Shown here: piece after piece, positions 10,312-20,898 of the stretch | Layout: each line of letters starts with the position of its first letter | Position numbering within the stretch: position 1 is the first letter of the stretch | Source of the DNA: Nilaparvata lugens | Taxonomy: Eukaryota > Arthropoda > Insecta > Hemiptera > Delphacidae | DNA length: 64,000 bases | Direction: 5' to 3' | Assembly (NCBI RefSeq): GCF_014356525.2 | Contig: NC_052507.1 | Coordinates: forward strand, 8,909,066-8,973,065 | The notes under the pieces: model-generated | Databases searched by the model: none | The model's input: the letters and a program-made list of their open reading frames with translations, nothing else | What the model was told of the DNA's origin: nothing | Position numbers and translations under genes: made by a program

Positions 10312-11262
10312 CGTATTGTCAAACTGGTTACTCAATGGTATCTTGTATTATCCCATTTTGTCAAACTGTTTTCTCAATGGTATCTTGTATTATCCCATTT
10401 TGTCAAACTGTTTTCTCAATGGTATCTTGTATTATCCCATTTTGTCAAACTGTTTTCTCAATGGTATCTTGTATTATCCCATTTTGTCAAACTGGTTTCT
10501 CAATGGTATCTTGTATTATCCCATTTTGTCAAACTGTTTTCTCAATGATATCTTGTATTATCCCATTTTGTCAAACTGTTTTCTCAATGGTATCTTGTAT
10601 TCTTCTATTTTGGCAAACTGGTTTCTCAATGGTATCTTGTATTCTCCCATTTTGTCAAATTGGTTTCCCAATGGTATCTTGTATTCTCCCATTTTTTCAA
10701 ACTGTTTTCTCAATGGTTTCTTGTATTATCTCATTTTGTCAAACTGGTTTCTCAATGGTATCTTGTATTATCCCATTTTGTCAAACTGTTTTCTTAATGG
10801 TATCTTGTATTATCCCATTTTGTCAAACTGTTTTCTCATATCTTGTATTATCTCATTTTGTGAAATTGGCTTCCTAATGGTATCTTGTATTATCCCATTT
10901 TGTGAAACTGGTTTCTCAATGGTATCTTGTATTATCTCATTTTATCAAACTGGTTTCTCAATTAATGGTATCTTGTATTCTCTCATTTTGTCAAACTGGT
11001 TTCCTAATGGTATCTTGTATTATCCCATTTTGTCAAATTGGTTTCTCAATGGTATCTTGTATTATCCCATTTTGTCAAACTGGTTTCTCAATGGTATCTT
11101 GTATTATCTCATTTTTTCAAACTGGTTTCTCAATGGTATCTTGTACTATCCCATTTTTTCAAACTGGTATCTCAATGGTATCTTGTATTATCCCATTTTT
11201 CAAACTGGTTTCTCAATGGTATCTTGTATTCTCCCATTTTGTCAAACTGATTTCTGAATGTT
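10312..11262. repeat. 42-bp minisatellite, about 22 units, in the presumed intron
   Basis: The unit contains TCTCAATGGTATCTTGTATT and CCCATTTTGTCAAACTG. TCTTGTAT anchors fall at 10341, 10383, 10425 and so on to about 11222, nearly all 42 bp apart. Variants alternate CTGTTTT / CTGGTTT and ATTATC / ATTCTC. One unit is shortened near 10838 and one has an ATTA insertion near 10960. Because 42 is divisible by three, all forward frames stay open for 70-313 codons; these are not proteins. Confidence 0.95.
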
Positions 11263-11474
11263 ATCTTCGAGATTATGAATTAACAAGACTCTTAGAGACA
11301 ACCATGAAAGTCACCAAAATAATTACCTCCATTCAAGTTTATGAAATATTGAAACCACTTTTCAAAACTTAATACACCAGTGGTTTCACGTTTCTTAATC
11401 TAGTTTTTGAATGGTATTTTCAGAACTTTGAATCAACTGAAGATGTGTGAAGGGTTTCCGAAACATGGATGAAA

Positions 11475-11650
11475 TTGAAATGAAATGAAATAAAATGAAA
11501 ATGAAATGAAAAAATTCTTTATTAGGCGCAGTTAGGACTTTTAAGTCCTCTCTACCACTCAACCTCAACATAACAAATGCAATTGAATAAAAAAAATACA
11601 GTGTAACTTATATATATAAATAAAATATTAAATATCAATATAATATATAA
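11475..11650 (-). mobile_element. LINE 3' tail, minus strand, (CATTT)n
   Basis: Read on the minus strand it has GGACTTAAAAGTCC and AATAAAGAATTTTTTCATTT followed by repeated CATTT. The same tail recurs at 56262-56325. Non-coding. Confidence 0.55.
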
Positions 11651-11695
11651 TATATAAATAATTCACCCAAGTGGAATGATACTTAGGGCTGTTTG

Positions 11696-12683
11696 CACAG
11701 TATAGATTGCTAAACTCGATTAAGTTAATCGAGCTTAAATTAATCTGAAAGTTTAAACTTGAATCGGTTTTCTCAGTGCATTTACTAATCCAGTTGAATT
11801 GAAACTAGTTTATCGTTAAGTTGGTAATAAAGTGTCATTGTTTGTGATATCAGGAAGACTGATTTTTTCAGGAAATTTGTTGTTTACAAACGATCAGTAA
11901 ATTGAGGTTATGTAGCTACTATTTTCTTGTTCAAAATCCACAGAGCTGTAAGCTGTACGGTAATAAAAGTAAAGAGCGATCAAGGAATTCTTTAAAACTT
12001 ATATTTAGCTGGCACCAAAAAATATATTTTAGAATGTTAGATAAAAAAGTTATATTGTTACTCTTGAATCTACTACGGCCTTTCTCGTTTATTAGAAATC
12101 TCTCGAAAGCAAAATATCTCAGTTATGTGTTATTAAATACATGTTTTCTAATCAAATACCACTGTTAAAAATTGTCTTAATTTCTATCAAGTGGTTTATT
12201 CAATCAAATACTAATTGGCAGTTGCTTTACTCAAGCAAAACCGTAGAGAAAATTCTCTATCATCCCAGAAATTTCAATTTATTATTCGTGTTTGTCCAAT
12301 TTTTCTGTTTCAAAATTACTTCGCAGTCATCTTTTTCAATCGCATTGAAAAATTCTATCAATTCCTTCATTATAATTATTTTTACATTCAAATGATGAAT
12401 CACTATAACCTAAATAATTATTATCGTCTAAAGAAGCAATAAAAACAATTGTCGAAAAAGTTTAGACAAAAGTCGAAAGCTGTTTCCCCATCAAATCTTT
12501 ACAGATGTCAAGTTAATCCAAATGATTTGGTTTAAAACTCCTGCTTTGGAGGTTTAAACTTTCCCAGAATTTAAACTCAATACAGAGTTCAAACTGATAC
12601 TGTGCAAACGGAATTTTAGTTTAAGCCAAATAATCCAGATTTGGTTTAAGCTTTAGCTTAAACTCACACTGTTCAAACGGCCC
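11696..12683. mobile_element. 1-kb non-autonomous TIR element with TTA target duplication
   Basis: The left end GGGCTGTTTGCACAGT and right end ACTGTTCAAACGGCCC form an imperfect TIR, flanked by TTA at 11693-11695 and 12684-12686. A 3-bp TTA/TWA duplication suggests PIF/Harbinger. Subterminal copies of the TGTGCAAACGG motif lie near 12600. Three small overlapping ORFs (11902-12442) resemble no transposase and are likely random. Confidence 0.6.
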
Positions 12684-12868
12684 TTAGAGGATAAGGTTCT
12701 CGATAGATTTCTTCGAAAGAATTATCCCCAATAATGATTTGGGTTCTGCACAATGTAACAAAGAGAAAAATTCGACCAGCATGTTGCATACATGAGATCT
12801 CGTTGCATGCCTTGTTGAAACTCGTGGTGAAATGAAGACCAAATAGTTATTTAGAAAATGATTGTCCA

Positions 12869-13047
12869 AAGCCCAGCACACACACATGTGTTTTCGTTCG
12901 TACGGTATTTTGCCGTCCTTATAAATTCTTGGATTGAACAGATGATTTCAAACAGATGATGTTTGTCAAGTTCTGTTTAATCTGCTAGAATTATAAGGAC
13001 AGTAAAATTTCGTACGAACAAAAATCTATGTGTGTGTGCAGGGCTTA
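12869..13047. mobile_element. MITE with AGCCC(A/T)GCACACACACA ends
   Basis: Left AAGCCCAGCACACACACATG and right TGTGTGTGTGCAGGGCTTA are inverted. The arms extend through CGTTCGTACG and CCTTATAA. A rearranged relative lies at 1800-1958. Confidence 0.75.
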
Positions 13048-13198
13048 CAATTCTCTTGGAGTTTCATATTAACAAGTTCTTTCATTCTTACTTAATCTTC
13101 TTACTTGCGCTTCTATTCGAGAAAAATTATGAAGTTGGTTTTGTTTTCTAATAGTCAATTATGAAGATATAGGAAGAAGATATTAGGAAAGATTGAAA

Positions 13199-13442
13199 AT
13201 CTGCAGCATGAATGAAAGAGTTACGGAGAATCGGCATCAATGGAGGGAGCATGTTCAAAGATGTCAGCTGAAAGAATACCATTTAAAGTCTATAATTATC
13301 AGCCAGTAGGCAAAAGAGATGTTGGCAGACCACGCAAGCGTTGGCAATAATAGGATTTTTATGTTTATTTGAATAATTGGCTAGATGTGAGTCGGAACAG
13401 GTTAAAGCCTAACTTGTTTGTAAGAAGAAGAAGAAGAAGAAG
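13199..13442 (+). pseudogene. LINE reverse transcriptase C-terminal fragment with (GAA)n tail
   Basis: Reading from 13208 gives MNERVTENRHQWREH. A frameshift after about 13300 continues YNYQPVGKRDVGRPRKRW to about 13348, the same C-terminal motif as the fragment at 4431-4745. After the coding remnant, a LINE-like tail ends in GAAGAAGAAGAAGAAG at 13425-13442. It is truncated and frameshifted, so it has no activity. Confidence 0.7.
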
Positions 13443-13512
13443 ATAGTTAATTATATAATTCATAGATGATGAATAGCATAGATGAGTCATAGATTCCAGC
13501 CTGGTGTATGTG

Positions 13513-13990
13513 AAATAGTATATTTCGCACATAGAACAGAAAATGAGATTTTTCCCGCTCAAAATCGGTTTTCAAGTCCGAGGCCGTAGGCAGAGGACTA
13601 GAAAAGATTCAGAGCCCGAAAAACATTTTTGCCCGTGTGCGAACGCTATTTTTCGCCGCACACAAAAAAAAATAATAAAACAATATATTATGAGAATAGT
13701 TGTTTACTAAGCACTTCCAAAAGCAGAAGTGGAGGTGATAGCTCTAGCAAATCTGAGGTAATCTGAAAATCAGGAAATTGTCCGAGTATTTTTATCTTTC
13801 ATTCTGATTTGTCCAAATAACCTGAGAGATAATGTTCAATTATGTGGGAAGTTGAGTTGATACTTTTTTATTCTTTCAAATGACAATAAGATGATATTAT
13901 TATAAATGTTTCAATTATTGAATAATGAACACAAATAATGGAAAGTTTTTTGATCAGCTGTTTTTTGATCACCTTTCTTAGTTCCATGTT
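13513..13990 (+). repeat. family J dispersed repeat, copy 1
   Basis: It opens with TAGTATATTTCGCAC, then TCAAGTCCGAGGCCGTAGGC, and continues to ATGGAAAGTTTTTTGATCAG. It aligns along about 450 bp with 60972-61385. No TIR or ORF is evident; probably a non-autonomous DNA element. Confidence 0.7.
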
Positions 13991-14994
13991 AGCGGCTGGA
14001 AAGGGTACTCTTTCCGGCCTATGCCGGAAAGAAACCTGTTCTGACGTCAGACGAGAGTCGTCTGCAAACAATGTCTTTCAGATCTACGTAGGGATTGGAA
14101 AACAGCTGCTTTCTGTGCAGTGTGGCGAAAAAATTTAAAACACTACTGATATTCGATCTGGATAGTAGATTGTTCGGATATGAAGAGGAGATTAGATTAG
14201 AGAATATTAATTAACAGAGACAATTGAATACTTTTGGAATTTATAGATCAAGATTTTTCAGTCTCAATAAGACTGAGCAATAAGAAGGTGATGGAATAAG
14301 AAGATGTGGAAGAATATCGAAACACAATGACATCATCAAGTATCCTCTCAATCCTATCAGATTAAAACTAGTTTCAACTTATTAGAGCCATTCTTAATTA
14401 TTACACTTACTTCAAACGTTATCAGCCCTAAAGAGAAATGTGAGCATAGTGGAGTATATTGTACGGAAAAATGGAACAATGTGAGTTGAAAATATAGCTG
14501 AAATGAGAAGGGATTTGAAATAGAATTGAATTTCAAGAAGATAGGATGGAGAGATGGAATCTGGGAAATAATATTGAAGGAATTGAAATCTTTGATATCC
14601 ATTGTTTATCTTTGATATAGGTTATCTATTGTTATCATCATGTAATAGTTAAACTGAAATGAGAGAAACATGGATTCTTGAAAGAATGAAAATAGATGTT
14701 ACGGAATGGAAAAAGGAAACTCGAGTAATGACTGACAAGAGAGAGAGAAAGTTACGGATTAGAAAATGGAGAGAGAGAGTAGTAATCCAGAAAATTGAGA
14801 AAGTGATCAAGAGGGAATGAAGATAGTGTCTGAAAAGTAGTAGATGAAAGAGAGAGAGATCAAGATAGTCCGATAAAGAGTCAGAAAGAGAGAAAGAGTG
14901 AGTGAGTGAGGAGGTGGGCTTTATTCAGGATCAGGAGCAAATTGGAAAAGTTCTTTTTAGTTAGGGTAAGCCGTGGCAGTGGTCGTTACCCGAA
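13991..14994. other. intergenic; CRE octamer, then GA-rich sequence
   Basis: A hairpin CTTTCCGGC..GCCGGAAAG lies at about 14010-14030 and TGACGTCA at 14042-14049. From about 14700 to 14915 it is interrupted GAGA-rich DNA. No gene is supported. Confidence 0.4.
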
Positions 14995-15029
14995 AATCAG
15001 TGTGTAGCTGACCATCGGTACAATCATCT

Positions 15030-15125
15030 GTTGAGGAGGAGTAGGAGAGGAGGAGGAGGAGGAGGAGGAGGAGGAGAAGGTGGAGGAGTAGGTGGAGGGG
15101 TGGTGGAGGAGGAGGAGGACTGAGG
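15030..15125. repeat. (GGA)n purine tract
   Basis: GGAGGAGGA repeats; the antisense serine/proline-rich ORF is an artefact. Confidence 0.85.
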
Positions 15126-15498
15126 AGCAGCAGATAAGGAGCAAAATCCCAGTTGAGACTTTCTTGCCGCTTGACAATATTTGATTACACTACGGCGTTA
15201 CAACGAGAATCGAAATGAAAATGATGGACGAGTTCGTAAAAGAGAGAGAAGAATAGTGGAAAAGTGAGTGGGAAAGACATAAGAAAAGAGAGATAGAGAA
15301 AGTGAAGTGTGAGAGAGTGAGGGAGATAGATCGGGTGTTGATTACAGATCTCGTAATCTGGAGTCCGGCAAGAGATTTTGTTGTTGAAAGAAATGATTGA
15401 TACATAAGTCTGTTGTGATTGAATCCTTAAAATGAATTAGACTCAAAGGAAAAACAATATTCCATTTTTTCGTTTTCTGTTATACAATCACATGCCAT
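15126..15498. other. no recognised gene; GA-rich 15225-15330
   Basis: Purine-rich non-coding sequence. Confidence 0.35.
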
Positions 15499-16182
15499 TT
15501 TTACTTTCCTTACCATAGGTAAGGAAAGTATTGCTTTCCAAAAAAAATAAGGCACCCCAATTTCAAGTTTTCTATAAGTTTCAAGGTCCCCTGAGTCCAA
15601 AAACATGATTTTTGGGTGTTGGTATGTGTGTGTTTGTGTGTATGTCTGTGAACACGATAACTCCATTCCTAATCAACCGATTGACTTGAAATTTTAAACT
15701 CAAGGTCCTTATACCATGAGGATTCGACAATAAGAAATTCAATGAAATTGAATTCAAAATGACGGATAAGTACTAAAAAACCATGTTTTTCACGATTTTC
15801 TCAAAAATGACTTGACCGACTTTTTTCAAATCCATATCCTGTATAGTTATTTATCAGCTCTATCAACTGGTATGATTCTCCTTTCCGGGAAACTAATGGG
15901 GGGTCCACCCCATCCTTGAGAAATGGACTTAGTAACCTCCTTCTCGTGCTTGAGATAGGTAGGTAGCGCAGTTTAAAAAAAAAAACATAGTCTAGATATT
16001 TCATCTGTTGAACAGCTGTTTTGACGACTTTAAAAAAATGACGACTGAAAAAATCATCGAATTTCAAAATTTACACAAAGGAAAAAGTACTCTGGAAACA
16101 ATTATACACATATACAGAAGTCTGATCGTAGTTTCAAATATGAGAAAGGAAAGTTGTGTGAGTGTACCACACCAGATTTTTA
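15499..16182 (+). repeat. family D dispersed repeat, copy 1 (full-length reference)
   Basis: It opens with the hairpin TTTCCTTACC / GGTAAGGAAAG. It contains AGGTCCCCTGAGTCCAAAAA and a GT-rich run, then one TTTTTCACGATTTTCTCAAA unit, then GGGTCCACCCCATCCTTG, and ends at GTACCACACCAGATTTTT. Partial copies lie at 37650-38395, 43930-44345 (minus) and 58901-60530 (internally expanded). No ORF; class unknown. Confidence 0.75.
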
Positions 16183-16578
16183 GGAGAGGCCTTGATTGGC
16201 AGATACTAGGATAATGGCGATTTTCATAAATGAGAATGAAAACTATATTCCCCTCAAAACCATTCTAGTTGAACCTTGTAACTTTCTACCCAAAAGAAAT
16301 TGTAATGTACTACCAAGCCAAGAATAGTATTTAGTATAAAATATAATAGACTATAGTATACTTGCTACCGCACCACCATTCCATACCAACCTCAAACTGA
16401 CAAAATCATGTTCAAAAGTTTTTATGACAGAACGATTCCGGCCGACACGTAAGAGCGAAGATTTTAACGACATGTTAACTGAATGACACATTTGGGGAGT
16501 TTGAAAGTTGTTTCACTTGACGATATGTTATTCCGACACCAAAATGTAATTAAAAATAATAAAAGTAATTATATTATC
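16183..16578. other. no recognised feature
   Basis: AT-rich non-coding sequence between repeats. Confidence 0.35.
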
Positions 16579-16643
16579 AATCATCCTATTATATTATGCG
16601 AGTAATTTCTGTATATATTTATCTATCTGACTATTTTTATATC

Positions 16644-16847
16644 GAATTATTATTTAAAGAAAATCCTAAATAAATGCTGTAAATCACCCCCGAAGAGCTC
16701 TGCTATTGCAGACATTGACAACAGGGTTTACAGCTAGATTGAAATTCGATGAGAACTACTATCCAAAAATTAGTTGCCAGCCCGGGAATCGAATCCGGTA
16801 CCTCCCAATTGCTAGTCAGGAATACTTACCCTTACACCAAACTGACA
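16644..16847 (-). mobile_element. tRNA-derived SINE, minus strand, intact head
   Basis: The 73-nt head (16775-16847, minus) folds like a tRNA. A TGTCAGT acceptor strand pairs with GCTGGCA using two G-U pairs. TGGTGTAAGGG is A-box-like. The anticodon stem CCTGA/TTGGG closes a CTAGCAA loop, giving anticodon AGC. GATTCGATTCC is the B box in a CCGG/CCGG T-arm. AGC, together with AGGTACCGG, points to an Ala-tRNA ancestor. The SINE body follows (TTTTTGGATAGTAGTTCTC ... CAGCATTTATTTAGGATTTTC). The missing conserved tRNA features and the attached body argue against a working tRNA gene. Confidence 0.75.
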
Positions 16848-17080
16848 ATTTCTGGATAGCAGTGCTCAAAAATGAGGTACCGGGTTCGATTCCCGGGCTG
16901 GCAACTAATTTTTGGATAGTAGTTCTCATCGAATTTCCATCTAGCTGTTAACCCTGTTGTCAATGTCTGCATAGCAGAGGTCTTCGGGGTTATTTGCAGC
17001 ATTTATTTAGGATTTTCGTTAAATAATAAATATTATTTAATTAGCAATAAATGCATTCTCTATTTAATTACATCTATAAT
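16848..17080 (+). mobile_element. tRNA-derived SINE, plus strand, truncated head
   Basis: It lacks the A-box half but keeps GGTTCGATTCC (B box, about 16883-16893), GGGCTGGCA and the whole body to AATGCATTCTCTATTTAATT. It is head-to-head with the minus-strand copy, so transcription across the pair would make a long hairpin. Confidence 0.75.
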
Positions 17081-17524
17081 TTTTATATCTGGTTATCTGG
17101 TTATTTATATGGCTATTCATGTTCAACGGATCTCGAAAACGGCTCTAACGATTTTCACGAAATTTGGAACATAGTAGGTTTATGATATCAAAATTCGATG
17201 CACTAGGTTTCATCCTTGGGAAAACTCGCTGAAGGACATGAAAAGCATAATTCATCCTTGGAAAAACAGATGATAATTTCGTCGTCTGTTGATAGCAGAA
17301 GATGCGTGTGCCTGTGTGGGAGATCAGCTGTGTAATCAATTAGCTTACCGTATCTCGCGAGAAATCTAGAAATTCTAATTGACTCGATCAAAAAAATCTG
17401 ATTTTTTGACATGATAAACGGTATATCATAATACAAAATATGAAGTTGATAATTATTTCACAGTTTTAAGTGATCAGTGAGTGTTAATTTGTTATTCAAT
17501 TTGGTTTGTAAACAATCTAAATTA

Positions 17525-17713
17525 GAACTTCTCTTTTTTTAAATATTTGGACTGAAAATTGAACCTGAATTCAATTGTATGGACCATAACCTACTTTTTG
17601 GATCATTTATAGTGTATAAATCGAAATTTGGGGAAGAAACAGTTTTGGGCTGTGCCTGTTAGTCCTTCCCCAATCACTTTGAAGAATTGTGTTCTGTTTA
17701 TCAATAAATAAAT
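17525..17713 (+). mobile_element. LINE 3' UTR (family K), copy 1
   Basis: Holds TTTGGACTGAAAATTGAACC, ACATAACCTACTTT-type sequence, AGTTTTGGGCTGTGCCTGTT and a terminal AATAAATAAATAA. Relatives lie at 19890-20010, 29705-29885, 42950-43150, 45372-45530, 47850-48000 (and its duplicate) and 54780-54925. Confidence 0.6.
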
Positions 17714-17742
17714 AATGAGCAAAGCTCGCTACCCCGATATTA

Positions 17743-17972
17743 TTATTGAACGGAAATCACAATTGAATGCTTGTAATTATTGACAACATTCAATATTTCC
17801 ATCTGTAAATAATTATATTATCCTTCAAAGGATAATAGAGCCTACATTGTTTAATTGACGACTGCAAGTATCAGTGTCAGTTGTTTCTGTTTTATATAAC
17901 TTCGAAAAATCATTGAATAATTGTCTCAAAACTCAAATAAATTGATTCATATGAGTTGATAATATATTATTT
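17743..17972. other. no recognised feature
   Basis: AT-rich non-coding sequence. Confidence 0.35.
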
Positions 17973-18509
17973 TCCTACAGTTACGTTGAAAAGTGGCCAC
18001 TGCTGCACTGATTACAGAACGCAAAGAATCACTTTTCCGCTCTAGTGCGGGAAAAATTTTCCTGCACTCCAGATTTGCAACATGGCAACGCAAAATACTT
18101 AGTAGGTTATATGGAGCAACAGTGCAGCAAAATCAAAATTAAGTTGGTAACAGTGACTGCTGTGGCTGCTATAGTGAGCAGAGGTGCAACCAAGCACAAC
18201 GCGCTAATTATTATTCATTATGTTTTATAACCAAGGACAACGAGGACTTTAGGATTTTAGGATTAAGGTTTTTATCAATAATAAATTAGACAGAAAAACA
18301 TTTGATGCATTTCAGGCAATTTTACCCATAATTACTCACTTTTCATATTCAATGGTAACTGTAGGAAAAACTTAATGTGAAATACGTGCGCAAAGTTCCT
18401 CTGCTGCACTCAACAAACCATTCCGCCCTCGCCTACGGCTCGGGCGTAAACGTTTCTTTCGGTGCAGCAAACTGTCACTTTGCGCACTAGTTGCACAAAT
18501 AACTATTGG
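17973..18509. mobile_element. family G ~535-bp repeat, copy 1
   Basis: It runs from CCTACAGTTACGTTGAAAAG to GCGCACTAGTTGCACAAATA. A GC-rich part near the right end reads CGCCCTCGCCTACGGCTCG. It aligns end to end with 62131-62661 in opposite orientation, where it interrupts an array unit and so reveals both ends. No TIR; class unknown. Confidence 0.8.
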
Positions 18510-18784
18510 AACATATAATATAATAATATATCATGCCAGTATATCCTGATAAAACTCAACTCTGACCTCTGAGTTCAATGTCAAAAACATGATATAATCG
18601 CTTCAGTTCACCTTGAGATGTTTTTCGGGCCATATTAAAATATTCTCGACAAGAAATTTGACTCCAAACAGATGATGCTCGAAGATCTAACGTGATTGCG
18701 GCTGGAAAATTATATTTTCACTGACATTGATTGATTACGAATAAAAGAAAATACCGCTTTCCATGCCTGAGTGAGCTGCAATAA
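18510..18784. other. no recognised feature
   Basis: Non-coding sequence. Confidence 0.35.
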
Positions 18785-19450
18785 GCCTCCATCTCCTCTT
18801 CCTCCTCATCGTCCTCCTCCTCCTCCTCCCCCATCGTCACCTCCTTCTTCCACTACTCCTCATCATCCTTGTCTTCTTCTACTCCTCCTTTTTTTAATTC
18901 TTCTTCTTTTCGTCTTCTTCTGATTCTTCTCCTTCTTCTCATTCTCTCATCCTCCTTCTCCTACTTCTACTACTTCTCCCACTCAAGCTCCTCCTTCTCC
19001 TTCTTCTTATTCTCCCCTTTTCCTTCTCCTCCCCATGCTTCTCATTCTTCTCCTGCTCATTCTTCTCCTCCTTCTTAACCTTTTTCTCATTCCTCTTTTC
19101 TCCTTCTTCTTCTACTACTCCTCCTCACCATCCACCTCTCCCTCTTCGTTCTTCACTTCCTACTCCTCCTTCTATTCCTTTTCTTCCTTCTCCATCTCCT
19201 CTTTCTTCTCCTTCTATTCCTTTTCTTCCTTCTTCTCCTCCTCCTTTTCCTCCTCCTTCTCCTCCTCCTCCTCGTCCTTCTCCTCCTCCTCACACTCCTA
19301 CTGCTTCTACTCTCACTCATCTTTCATCTACTCCCCCTCTCACTACTACTGCTTCCAATTTTACTCTTTATTCTTTTCCTCCTCCTCCTCCTCCTCCTCC
19401 TCGTCAACTCCTCTTCCTACTTCACCTCCTCCTCTAAATCCTCCTCCTGC
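18785..19450. repeat. long CCT/CTT polypyrimidine tract
   Basis: About 660 bp of pyrimidine-dominated sequence, which makes a 206-codon serine-rich ORF (19035-19655). The 66 codons after the tract show no recognisable domain. Confidence 0.85.
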
Positions 19451-20142
19451 CCCTCTCATCAATCATTTTGGGACTTTTTCTCGCATGCTTAGGTCCTGTA
19501 TCAGAAATCTGGCGGAATACGTGAATCCACTCCATCTAGACATTGTCATAGGTGGAAAGATTCTATCAGGGGCAGCACATCACGTGATAGAGAAATGTGT
19601 CATGCTCTTGCGAGATCGATTCACTTACTACTGTCAGCGGTCCCTGTATAAATAACATCATTGCTCCCCATCTAACTTATGCTGACAGTTGTAATTGATT
19701 TCGGGGAAGGTTTACAAAAAAATTTCGAAACTTATAGATTTGTCTTTTCGGTCCCTAAATTTCAAAGTTTGGAATTTTTCAATAATTTATAATTAGTTTA
19801 ATTCAATTTAGAAGTATTTTTTCAATTTGAAATTATTCTTGTGTGTATGGATTGTAAATTGAGTGTGTAATTGAAGAATTTTGAAGTGACATATAACCCA
19901 GCTACATTTGGACTGTTGCATAAATTAGAATTGGAACCGTTTTGGGCGTAAGTTATCCTGTAAGTTGTATAATTCTGAATGATTGAATGAATGAATAAAT
20001 AATACTGTATACAAATAAATTATAAATATTCAAGGAATTCGTTGTTATCTATACAACTTTGTAACTCTAGAGAAGTGGAGAATATCGAGTCATAATACCG
20101 GTGCTCTTTAAATGTTCAATGTTCATAAAATCCTTCTCGCAT
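19451..20142. other. intergenic with LINE 3' tail at about 19890-20010
   Basis: TCACGTGA, an E-box palindrome, lies near 19580. The family K LINE tail has CCGTTTTGGGCGTAAG and ends in AATGAATGAATAAATAAT. No gene. Confidence 0.45.
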
Positions 20143-20898
20143 AATTGCCGAGCGAAGTAATGTCTAAGATTCAAGTCGACGGTTTGCATTTCTCTCAATG
20201 TTTGAATGTTTAAATGTTTATATGTTGCGCATTTACGGCGAGACGCAGTAATAGATTTTCATGAAATTTGACAGGTATGTTCCTTTTTTAATTGCGCGTC
20301 GACGTATATACAAGGATATGTTTATATGTTGCGCATTTACGCAACGCGGTATGTTCCTTTTTAAATTGCGCGTCGACGTATATACAAGGTTTTTGAAAAT
20401 TTCGCATTCCAAGGATAATATAAAAGGAGAAAGGAGCCTCCTCCATACGCCATACGCCAATATTAGAGTAAAAATCAGACTATGGAATTATTCATCATAA
20501 ATCAGATGACAAGTGACTACACAGATGTGTGGAGAAGCCAGTCTATTGCTGTATTTCCATAAGGTCTATAGTTTCAATCAGATACTTGCAAAGACCTTAA
20601 AGAGATACAGACCCACAATGCCTATGCCTTCCCAATGATAGCTCTTACTTGAAATTGAAGGCCGCCATTGGGGTATTTTAGCACGAGATATTATATATAT
20701 AATATTTGTAATACTATAGATCACAAAGGCATTGGTGGCATTGGTATGTAATAATCTTATGGGTTGCCCCCTCAATGGCGGATTTCAATTCCAAGTACGA
20801 CACTAGCGCTGCATGTGAGTCTATGCATCTTTAAGGTCTTTGGGTACTTTTGAATGAGAATACTGCGTGAGGTCTACTCTTCACAGAACTACTAGTAA
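20143..20898 (-). mobile_element. family C repeat, copy 1, carrying a MITE
   Basis: The minus orientation runs from ACTAGTAGTTCTGTGAAGAG-like sequence (20880-20898) to the GAGCGAAGT terminus at about 20150. Diagnostic blocks are GCGCGTCGACGTATATACAAG, GGAGCCTCCTCCATACGCC and ATGTTGCGCATTTACGGCGA; part of the centre is tandemly duplicated (about 20284-20395). It matches 30779-31184 and 53891-54440. The GAGCGAAGTGAGGTCT terminus is Helentron-like, but I leave the class open. Confidence 0.7.
20589..20842. mobile_element. hAT-like MITE (family B), copy 2, nested in family C
   Basis: CAAAGACCTTAAAGAG...TTTAAGGTCTTTG is flanked by GATACTTG (20581-20588) and GGTACTTT (20843-20850), diverged 8-bp duplications. 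The other family C copies read straight through this point, giving the empty site. Inverted relative to 5771-6014. Confidence 0.9.

Larger units (their letters stand above)
16579..17742. repeat. family E repeat, copy 1, interrupted by SINEs and a LINE tail
   Basis: It starts at CCTATTATATTATGCGAG, resumes after the SINE pair with TATCTGGTTATT...CGAAAACGGCTCTAACG (about 17085-17460), and ends GAGCAAAGCTCGCTACCCCG ATATT at about 17716-17742. Compare 29921-30321. The terminal GAGCGAAGCTC near-palindrome is Helitron/foldback-like, but the class is unresolved. Confidence 0.65.

Noticed and set aside
10083..11257. ORFs of 264 and 313 codons across the 42-bp array
   Set aside because: A 42-bp period keeps frames open by arithmetic. 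All forward frames are open, and the donor at 10215 places the array in an intron.
10312..11262. CRISPR array
   Set aside because: Direct tandem units without unique spacers, in a eukaryotic context.
16775..16847. Functional tRNA-Ala gene
   Set aside because: The head is attached to a conserved SINE body, has G-U-rich stems and a T-stem mismatch, and occurs in several damaged copies.
18869..19655. Serine-rich ORFs
   Set aside because: Product of the polypyrimidine tract; the non-repetitive 66-codon end shows no recognisable domain.
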